A stretch of DNA of 64,000 nucleotides. Origin: Ottelia alismoides. Lineage: Eukaryota > Streptophyta > Magnoliopsida > Alismatales > Hydrocharitaceae. The position numbers and the translations under genes were made by a program. Below the pieces are notes generated by a model, which did not search any database, was not told where the DNA came from, and was given only the letters and a program-made list of their open reading frames with translations. Within the stretch, counting starts at the first letter, position 1, and every line of letters begins with the position of its first letter. The stretch spans positions 186,001-250,000 of the forward strand of contig JAZKJV010006951.1 in NCBI GenBank assembly GCA_037367405.1, written 5' to 3'. Of the stretch, positions 55,465 through 64,000 are shown one piece after another.

Positions 55465-57380
55465 ACGTATTGTCCTCCTCCTCTCGGCTCCCTGAGTAGA
55501 AATCCTCGAATGGTGCTGATAGGGCTATGAAATATGATGCCTCTCCTCCTCGTCCTCTGAAGACTCCTCAGGTAGAGCACCAGAGATGCCCCTCCTCGTA
55601 TCCCTCGCCCGGTCAGGTACAGTCATGGTCCTTTTTCTCCTGAGTGATATGTGGTTAGCCTCGTCACATGAATGAATCTCATGTTCAGATCTAGGAGATG
55701 CTGAATAATATACCTGAACAAAGTGCTGCTGAGAACTAGATCGGTTCAGGATATTGGGGTTAGCATGAACTTGGGATGGGATCGAGGTAGAAGGTGCAGT
55801 CTGCTCATCTCGCCATCTGGATAGGCGGTTGACACACACCCGTAAGTCACGAATCTCGTTTCTGTAGGAACAAAGCTCGTCAAGTATCTGCTGCTGAATA
55901 TCCACGGGACTAGACGAAGAAGGAAGTGGATAAGACAGGGATGAAGAATAGGAAGACTGGCCCTGTTGGTCAGGGTACTGCCTCTGCTGCTGCTGCTGCT
56001 GGGGTTGCGGGCCCTGCTGATTCGCCTGGTAATGACCCTATCGGACATATTGTTGGTATTGCTGCCGCTGCTGCTGGGGTGGTTGGAATCCAGGATTCTG
56101 ATGTGAAGGAGGTGGTGCGGAGGTGAATGCGGTCTTGTGAAAGGTCAGGGGATGCTGGTAGGTCTGTCGGTCTACCGTACTTCCCTACCTGGCAGGGTCC
56201 TGAGTATACCATATCCCATTCACCTCCCAAATCGGTGGAGGCTCCTCCTGAACTGTCTCTGCTAATGGAGGTGGCTGCTGGAAAGAATGGGTGTAGGATT
56301 GGTTCTGCTCCCACAGTTGGGGTTGCCCTGACATCAACTACTCCTAAATATGGTGAACTCAGTATACGGGAGCAGAGGGTGCAGTCACAACAGGCATCTT
56401 TATATTAGATACCCTATCAGTCAACTCCTCCATTTGTTTTGTAATCTTGGAGGTGCTCCGGTCCAATTCATTAATTCTCTTGTCAATCCTCTCGACTACA
56501 GTTAGCTTGTCAGCAAGGAATCCCATGCTAAGGATCACGTCATGAGAGAGATCGACTGCATCTTATTTTCCCCCTCCATATGAGAGTAAACTGGGGGATG
56601 GTGTATAGGCCCCGCTGGCCATCTGTGAGCTGCTAGTTTCAACCATCTGCTCGAATACCCTCCAAATGGTATCTGCTCCTCGTGATGTATAGCTGCCTCC
56701 ACAGGCAGCGCTCACTAAACCCTGCATCTCAGGGTTGAGACCATTAAAGAATGACTGGACCAAGATGTTGTCATCTAATCCATGACATGGACACTTCTGC
56801 AGGATGTCCTCGAATCTTTCCCAAGCATCACAAAAGGCTTCATGGGGTAATTGGGAAAACTCGTAATGCGCATCCTCATCATGTTAGTTCTACTCAACGG
56901 GTAGAACTTCTTCATAAAAAGGTCCTTGAACTGGGCATAAGTAGTGACCGTAACTCCCAAGTTCTTTACCTAGTAGTCGGCTTTTCCACCCAAGGCAAAT
57001 GGAAGGGCTTTGTGCCTAATATAATCCTAGCTAACATTATTATGTTTGTGGTTAGCACAGATGAGCTCAAAGTCCCTTAGGAATGCATATGGCTCCTCAG
57101 AAGCATTCCCATCAAAGTGTGGCAACAGGTTCAGAAAATGCAGCTTCAATTCAAAATCAAAAATGGGTTCGACCGGACTCAAGTAGTTCCGAATTTGATA
57201 TTGTCGGGGTTGTACACCATATCCATTGGTGGTTCGACCCCAACATTTAACCGTCCTAACTGAGCTCTCAGTAATGCGTGTTGCTACTCAGATGCAGCTA
57301 ATCTGGCAAGTATCATTCACATTGGGTCTTCATGGTTCTATTCTTCCTCGTCTCTCTTCTTTCGAGGCATTTTCCTTGAA
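55465..57380 (-). pseudogene. Gypsy D gag
   Basis: The start is probably near 57370 (MPRKKRDEEE, soon followed by a stop). Readable blocks are FDFELKLHFLNLLPHFDGN and EEPYAFLRDFELIC (about 57050-57160), TTYAQFKDLFMKKFYPLSRT (56775-56960), FFNGLNPEMQGLVSAACGGSY (56563-56763), a Gln-rich tail including QQQQQ (55980-56100) and a segment at 55525-55905. The order and motifs are those of retrotransposon gag, but no CCHC knuckle is visible. Many frame changes. Confidence 0.88.
55985..56090. repeat. CTG/CAG microsatellite in D gag
   Basis: CTGCTGCTGCTGCTG at about 55986-56000 and further CTGCCGCTGCTGCTG at about 56061-56075. On the minus strand these give polyglutamine in the gag tail. Confidence 0.85.
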
Positions 57381-59043
57381 TCTTCTTTATGGCCTGAATC
57401 AACAAGGTGTTCTTGATTAGAAGAGGATTTATGAATCAAGATATTCTCACTGAGGCGAAGGTCTTCCTCGGTGAGGTGGGAAGAGAGAAATGGAATGGTT
57501 TGAGAGTAGCCATCCCGAGAGTGGGTGATCCTGGGCTCAAGAGGGTCATGAGTCCAGGTTGGTCCAAGTTACGCATGTACCTGTGAAGACATACTTCTTG
57601 GAGGGTTCAACGGGAGATTCGCAAAGTACGAATAAGTATCCCCCCAATCGGTCATCTTCGATGTCAAAAGAACCGATTAGAACACGATATTCAATGAGGC
57701 GCTAGTTCTATAGTGCATGTGAATGTGTGAAGTAAACTCACACAATACAAACGCAAATCAAACCCTCAATTTCACTAACTCAATACGTGATGTCCGTAAG
57801 AGTTCGGCCGAATTATCTTGTCAATTTTAGTTGGTGATAAATACAATCTTGGAAAGATTAACGAGCTGTTAGGTGCCCGTATTTTCCTACATACTAGCCC
57901 GGTTCTTACGAGTAGTTTGTCCTACTTTCAGCCAATATAGGAGTAAGTACATGCCAGAGCCCGTTCCTTGAGGACTAAAGCACCCTCTAAACCTCCCATT
58001 CTACTAAGGATGTCCGGACTATATAAATACGACTACCCATATTCCTTACTGAAAAGTAGCTAATCGCCTGAAAATAAAGAACCAGTAGTAAGTAATACAT
58101 CCTAGCTTGGCTCTATCCTAGGGTCGTCTCTCTCTCTCTCTCTTGCAAGTAAAACAAACAATGAGGGCTTTATGCATCCAAGAACATGGGTTCTTTTTAT
58201 TCCAATTATTTTAATCGATCTGCTCAATTCAGTCCTAATTTTAAAGTTAGGTTATAACTTGAAATTTATATGAACACACAAAAGCACGTCTACCGTTCAG
58301 TCCCAATTTCCTTTTTGACCTTAAGTTGTAAAACAAGAGGGAAATCGGAAATCAGAATGCAAATGAGAAACTATGATGCATGCTCAGAAGAAGGTATACT
58401 TATAGTGAATCTGAGCACTCTCCATGCGTTACGCAAAACTAAATTTGTAAATATTACACAAAATGCATGCAGATCGAGAAAACCACACCTAAACAGTATA
58501 CTATTAGCGGGGAAGAATTGATTTGATTTGAGCTAAGTAGTACATGTCTATGTACATCTCATTATGAATCTTATAAGATAAGTGAATCTTCTAAGATATG
58601 TGTGGCCTAAATTATGATGGGTACAAATAAATTTGATTCTAAATTATTGTGTGCCCAATCCTTAATTCGCCACTCAAGTTGAGGCGCACCCTCACCGGAG
58701 AGTGAAACAGGTTTCGACACACCTCAAATAATGTCCAAGTCTGTTTTACATGCACGAGCTATCAAATAAGAGCCGCTATAAATGAGAAAGCTACCTAAAT
58801 AATTACAATACGATAATTACAAAAATTTACAAAAATTTTCTCGAAAATAAATGAATTATCCTCGCACTTCAGCAGTCGGCGCGCGTCGCGTCCGTCGACC
58901 TCCGATGCACTCCACGACCACCGGACCCTCGCAAGGAAAATAAGATTTGTATTAGAGAAATAAAAAAATATATACAAGAATATGAAGAGAAATAATTGAA
59001 AGAAAATGGACTAAATTTTAAATTAGTCCCTAAGCCGTTTGCC
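57381..59043 (-). other. Non-coding leader of gypsy D
   Basis: About 1.7 kb between gag and primer site, comparable to the leaders of B and C. A CT microsatellite lies at 58126-58144. No coding sequence supported. Confidence 0.65.
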
Positions 59044-59061
59044 TCCTCGGCAACGACACCA
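59044..59061 (-). other. Primer binding site (tRNA-Asp, degenerate) of gypsy D
   Basis: The minus strand TGGTGTCGTTGCCGAGGA is three changes from TGGCGCCGTTGCCGGGGA and lies two bases after the LTR end. Confidence 0.85.
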
Positions 59062-60239
59062 TCTGATGAGTCGCTAAATACGATGATTAATTCGAGCACG
59101 TTGTGGTACGCGTACTTAGGGATTCAGCCAGAACCGAGAGAAGGATCTCCGTGAAGAGTCTCTTGGTTTAATTATATTCCGGGCAAGTCTGGGGTTGAAC
59201 ACAGGGAGGTAAAGGAACAATTCTGGGGTTAATTCGAAAGTTTAGATCTAGATTTCCAGTGCATTTTTTTTATAATTTTTTATGCAAAGACAAATGCAAT
59301 GCAAATGCAGCTGAATAAGACTTTAAGAAAACACACAACAAGGCTAAATAATTTTAATGACAAATCAGTTCAATTCAGCCAAATTATATTTTTTTATATA
59401 ATCCTAATTCAGAGATGAATGCAAGACACATTTTGTTTTGTAATTTTATGGCTTAAAATGCAACAATTAAAAATGCACACTTTTTATGGGTATTTTCGTA
59501 ATTTTTCACAAAAATAGTAAGCAAAAATTATGAAAAGTTTTACTGGAATAAAAACATGATGAAGTGAGACTACATAATTTTTTTGGAATTTGTTGACAAA
59601 ATATGAATTTTTTATATATTTTTTAGTGATAACGGAGCGACAGTGAGTAATTAATTCCTAATTATTCTACAATGTCAAATTAATCAGAGTGCGAATTATC
59701 CCAAAAAGGTATTTTCATATAGAATCCAAGAGACTTGAAATTTTGTAAAAATGATGTACGTGGATTTAATTAAAAATCAAATACTAAAATCACTCTACAA
59801 TTTATTTCAGCCACAAGACAACTCCACTTTGGATGAAATTTGGATAGCATATCAATCAGTTATGAAAGCATCATGTCTAATTTTTGTGGAATTTTTAGAG
59901 CAACTGTGTGTCAGATATTAATTTAATAGCACATAATGGGAAAAATATGCAGAATTTCGGTTAAATAATTTTAATTAATTACCCAAATATCATAAAAATA
60001 TAAATAAATATTCAGATGATAGAGACTAAGTTGCTCAATACAATGACATTTTTTCTTGAATAAAATAACGCAAAGTTGAAGTCCAAATTAAAATACAAAC
60101 GCAGGGGTCTCTTTGCAAATACAGAAAAACAATATTTACAACAAAATATGTACAGGGATCGTTTTGCAATTATAGAAACTATACAAGAAATTTATACATT
60201 TTTTACAATAAAAAATAAGGAATTTTACCTTCTTCTTCC

Positions 60240-60560
60240 TTCCTTCGGCGGGTGCGTAGGGGAAAGAAGCCAAAGGGGACCGATGGCATCGGCGACGGAG
60301 GCGCCGTTGGGCAAGGCGCGAGGACGCGGTCGGCGGCTACGCGGTGGAGGTGCGGCGACCGGCGGAGGGACGCAGCCTCCTGCGGCTGCGCGACCTGGAG
60401 GTGGACACCTGCGGGGGTGGGTGTTACGAGCGTCGTAGAGGGCAGCTAGGGCCGGTGGAGGAGGGCGGCACGGTCGCGTGCTGCCGCGAGGAGGAGGTGC
60501 GACGACGGCGAGGGGGGCTGGCGCTGCCTGCAGGACGTAGCGGCGGTGCTTTTAGCGATG
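60240..60560. other. GC-rich island in D 5' LTR
   Basis: Very GC-rich sequence downstream of the donor-like site on the minus strand. Open frames through it (for example 60076-60438 and 60344-60667) are Gly/Arg-rich and compositional. The island is absent from the truncated 3' LTR. Confidence 0.7.
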
Positions 60561-61100
60561 GTGGTGAGTTCTCCCACCGATGCTGCTATTTTGTTTTTTT
60601 TTCTTTTTTTCTTTTTTTCTTTTTTTCTTTTGCTACTGTAATAATAAAAAAACTTTTTTTGTTTTAATTTTTATATATTTTTTGTTTTGTTAATAAGGGG
60701 ATGCAAATGGAGAAGTAAGAGTGATGAAATAAAAGTAAGGGAGATGATGGTGGTGAAGATGATGTGGAATAAACAAATGGAGGGTGAATGGTGATGATAT
60801 GATGTGATAAAAAAATGCACAAATGACAAGATGATAAAATGAGAAGAAAAATTACCTATGATGGAGACGGTCGCCTATGGTGTGCTCACGAGAGCACGAT
60901 ATTCGCTCAGATTGTCGGCGAGCTATGAGCTCGAGCAACTCACGGATGTGTCTGCAATGTTGGCTGAAAAGCGAACGAATCTCACAGGAGAGAGGGCCGT
61001 CGTCGCTTGACCGCAGTTGCGTCGCTGTCACCGATTCAACTCTGGGAACTAGGTTCTCCTCACAAAAGATGGATCAAGTGCAAATTGAGGAGGATGGGAT

Positions 61101-61110
61101 GTATATAAAG
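61101..61110 (-). promoter_or_regulatory. TATA box of D 5' LTR
   Basis: The minus strand CTTTATATAC; the equivalent in the 3' LTR is TATTTATATA (48319-48328). A donor-like site lies about 250 bp downstream. Confidence 0.5.
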
Positions 61111-62048
61111 AGGATGAAATGAGAGTTTATTAAAGTGGTGGGAGGTTATATTATTAATGGAGTTAAATGGGAGGTTTAAAAAATTTTGGGGTTGAGTGGA
61201 GGTTGGTGGTAGAAAGGAGTTGAATGGTGGTTATTGTAGAGAATGTAAAATAAATAATAAAATAAATAATGATATAAAGTAGGCTACTTTAATAGTACAA
61301 AAATATAAAGAAGGAAAAATAGTGGTGAATTTACAAATGAATGCATACAACATGTACATTTTTTTGTTTGCTTTTCTAATATGTATTTTTTTATCTTTTT
61401 AATAAGAGATATTTACAACAGAAAAAATACAATAAAATACTAAATCAAAATACAACACAACTATATTTTTTTGTATTTTTAGTAACTAAGAAAGATAAAA
61501 TAAAAAATGAAGAAAGAATGAATATATACATAATATACAATGTACATCTAGGTCCCAAAACCCAACTTTTGCAAATGAGCTCTGATTTTAATGAAACCAC
61601 TTCCATTGGATAAATAATTTTCTAACTTGAGCTTTAAACGTGAGTTTGGTGAATTTGGAGTTCATACGAAGGAGGAATTTGGCTTGGAAGTTGGCCTTTA
61701 CGGCTTTTTCCCTTTGAGATCTAGGAGCATTTATTTGAACTAAAATTTGTTTTGTATTTTTATATACATTTTTATGAACTAGTTGGAGAAAGAATTAGCC
61801 AAAAAGGAGTTGAAATTAAATTATTAAAGATACATGAAGTTTTGGACTATTTACATGTGAGAAACTCCTTTGATTTTGCGGCTTTTTATAGTTAATTTAT
61901 TTTGTACAATCTAATATACAATAATCAATGTGTTTTATTTACAAGATTCATTTTGTTGATTTATTGATTTTATGTACATTTTTTTGGGATTTTACTCGGA
62001 GATTTTGCTAAGATCAAGATATTGAGAAGATGGATCGTGGATTCATCA

Positions 62049-63904
62049 CCCATCCACTCCATTTCCTTTGCCATTCTGAGCAAACCATTGGTCGAGGAGA
62101 TAAACCTTTTTCCTGGGAGTCTTTTGGTGCTAACTTGCAGGACTTTCGAAGCCCTTGGGACCTTAACAACCACCTGGAGCAGCTCTAGGTTGTTTGATCT
62201 CGTAGAAACATCTAGGGAACCTTCATTGTCTCTGGACTTGACGTAGCAGGCAGAGGAGGCCTAGATACATGCTGGGCTCGTTGGATGAGAGAAAGACCGT
62301 CGGAGCTTGGAGAAATGACAAATCAAAGCTCGTCGGAGACATGTTCTTACCGGTTCGTGCAGAGGCCCTCATTGCCACTCGATGAAGAAAGACGGTCCTG
62401 ATCTAATTTAGACTGTTTATTTCCCACAAAGGGGTATGTGAAGAGGGCCACGCGATTAGACACGTGGCGACTTCTGGACGGTTGGATACCGACGATTAAG
62501 TGGTTAAATTGCATAGCCTTCCTCTTCCATTTTATTATCAGTAAATGGTTATATAAATATTTTCACTAGTTTAAAAACTTTTGGATAGATTGCACGTCTG
62601 CCTCCTAAACTTTCTATATATTCCAATTTAGTCCTTACCAAAGTCACGTGCATGCACACATTTTATCCTGTAAAATTTGCATGTAAACCTTCGCAAGTTA
62701 ATTAAATTGTCATTTAATATATAAAGTCTGATTATGAGTGTTAAACTTTGGGTGAAATTGCATTGTGACACTCTCTTCTAATTATATTTGCAATTATACT
62801 GCTACAAGACTGGTTATTTTTGTGAGTCATTTTCTATTTATTAAAAATATTTATGGTGCCCCTAAAATTGCAAAAAAATAGAAGTAAGTACCTGGATGCA
62901 TGCTTGTTAATGCTAGAAATTTACATTTGCATTTTATGCCCTCTCCTATTTTCTAAAAATCATTTAATGCATATCCATCCCATGGTTGCCTTAAAAACAA
63001 AAAAATATAAAATCATTTCGGAAAATCCCCCAGAACATATTGCATTTATTTAAGTATTTTTATCCTTCAGACCAAAAATCACTAAAAATAAAAAAAATAT
63101 TTAAAAATTAAAAAAACTCTTAAAATATTCATAACAATATATAAAATTACCAAAAATTCCAAAAATATTGATTTCTATTGTATAAGTTTATTTACATTAT
63201 TATCTATCTATTAAAATTGATTGGGAAAATTTTAGACTCAATCTCATATTTTTAATTCCCATTTCAATTTCGTATATTATTTTATCCTATTTTTCGACAT
63301 TTAAAATTTTAAAAATATATAAAAATAAGAAAATTTTTCTGAAAAAAACAAAAAAAGTAAAAAATTATTAGAAACCCAAAAAAATTTTATTTCCTTTGTA
63401 TTGTCTACTTTTATAAATATCTATGTCTATCTTGGCTTACATTGTACATGAACCTTATATATAGCTATATTATATAGTTTAAAAAAAATTAGAATATAAA
63501 AGTACAAAAATTATAAAAATAAATTATAAAAACAGAAAGTTAAACATCAAAATATAAAATATAAAAATAAAAATAAAAATTACTTAATTAAAAATTTAAA
63601 AGCCACATTATTTGATAAATATTGTACATAGTTATATATACACCTATACCTATATTATTTACTTATAAATAATATTAAGCTTTGCATCATGCCTTCCCTG
63701 CGTTCGACACCCTACCCTGCTTGTCACTATACAATCATTTTTATAGGGTTTATAAAAAATTTTGATCCACATTGTATTTTCCTTGATTTATTCTTGTGGG
63801 ATGATTGATGTCTGAAGATCGGATTTCTTGCAGGTCGCCACAACGACTTTGTCTCCGCACTGTATGAGACATATTTTGGACCCGTGACAGATCCCTTTTC
63901 AAGA
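62049..63904 (+). repeat. 5' LTR of gypsy E, second part (after D)
   Basis: It continues to an LTR end two or three bases before a primer site. The last 350 bp match 10019-10367 closely. The early part (62049-62540) is leader-like and the middle is AT-rich. An acceptor-like TTTCTTGCAG/GTC lies at 63824-63836. Confidence 0.82.
63824..63834 (+). promoter_or_regulatory. Splice-acceptor-like site in E LTR
   Basis: GGATTTCTTGCAG/GTCGCC, AG at 63832-63833, 73 bp before the primer site exactly as in C. Confidence 0.4.
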
Positions 63905-63906
63905 AA

Positions 63907-63924
63907 TGACGCCATTGCCGGGGA
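63907..63924 (+). other. Primer binding site (tRNA-Asp) of gypsy E
   Basis: TGACGCCATTGCCGGGGA, two changes from the consensus. E extends beyond the right edge of the window. Confidence 0.88.
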
Positions 63925-64000
63925 GCAACATATTGTAGCTCATTTTTGTATATATAATTTTCCATTTTTTATTTACATTTTTCTTTTATTTATTATTAGA
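63925..64000 (+). other. Start of gypsy E leader
   Basis: GCAACATATTGTAGCTCATTTTTG matches the C leader at 10388 (split here: GCAACATATT then a variable base run). The window ends here. Confidence 0.8.

Larger units (their letters stand above)
47774..62048 (-). mobile_element. Gypsy (Athila/Tat-type) retrotransposon D, full-length interior with one truncated LTR
   Basis: Right to left: a 2985-bp 5' LTR (59064-62048), a degenerate tRNA-Asp primer site, a leader, gag, linker/protease, reverse transcriptase, RNase H, integrase, a 3' non-coding region with stem-loop array, a polypurine tract, and a 3' LTR that matches only the first half of the 5' LTR (47774-49270 against 60553-62048). It interrupts the E LTR. 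All coding regions contain stops or frameshifts. No target duplication can be seen because the left end is missing. Confidence 0.9.
59064..62048 (-). repeat. 5' LTR of gypsy D, full length
   Basis: 2985 bp. The right end GGATTCATCA is the family terminal hairpin and the left end TGATGAGTCGC abuts the primer site region. It has a minus-strand TATA (61101-61110), a donor-like TAG/GTAAT at 60855-60854, a GC-rich island at 60240-60560 and a T-rich homopolymer stretch near 60590-60630. Confidence 0.9.

Overview
The window reads as plant nuclear DNA, most likely from a flowering plant with a large, repeat-rich genome. It is AT-rich with a few GC-rich islands. Almost everything recognisable is transposable-element sequence: Ty1/copia elements primed by initiator tRNA-Met, Ty3/gypsy elements of the Athila/Tat type primed by tRNA-Asp, a Tourist-like MITE and a LINE fragment. 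I found no host protein gene, tRNA, rRNA or CRISPR array. The species cannot be told from the sequence. The letters used below (X, C, F, G, H, A, B, E, D) are local labels, not family names.

Left part (1-10018). A minus-strand LTR element X contributes a tRNA-Met primer site at 1795, a long LTR from 1809 with a promoter, and a dense run of short hairpins. A decayed minus-strand copia fragment lies at 4441-6083 and a plus-strand copia reverse-transcriptase fragment at about 7400-7955. A 1.1 kb direct repeat occurs at 38-1137 and again at 6084-7255. A MITE (7997-8287) and a LINE 3' fragment (about 9560-10018) follow.

Middle part (10019-37592). The plus-strand gypsy element C has an LTR end, a tRNA-Asp primer site, broken gag and protease, and a second LTR start at 15691. 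That LTR is split by a lone LTR, F (16818-27975). F is itself split by a well-preserved copia element, G (18634-26173; 146-bp LTRs; 5-bp target duplication AAAAC). G is split by a non-autonomous element, H (22431-24827; 264-bp LTRs; target duplication GGAGG). The C LTR then resumes and is interrupted at about 28346 by a minus-strand gypsy element, A, with a 3' LTR, pol and partial gag.

Right part (37593-64000). Gypsy element B (plus) begins inside the gag of A. B has a 3.4 kb LTR, a gag/protease-like polyprotein and an extra ORF, but no reverse transcriptase or integrase. Gypsy element E (plus) begins inside the 3' region of B at 46240. The LTR of E is split by the minus-strand gypsy element D (47774-62048), which carries a full set of decayed gag and pol domains. 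E resumes at 62049 and its primer site is at 63907, so E runs off the right edge. The nesting orders are C>F>G>H and C>A>B>E>D.

The gypsy elements share several unexpected non-coding features. These are a hairpin at the start of every LTR, a promoter followed about 250-280 bp later by a consensus splice donor, a matching acceptor 73 bp before the primer site in two copies, a conserved internal LTR block, and an array of stem-loops ending in polypurine-tract-like motifs between the last coding sequence and the 3' LTR. Copia G supplies the kind of proteins H would need, since both share primer site and polypurine tract. In-frame stops, frameshifts and deletions show that essentially all coding regions here are pseudogenes.
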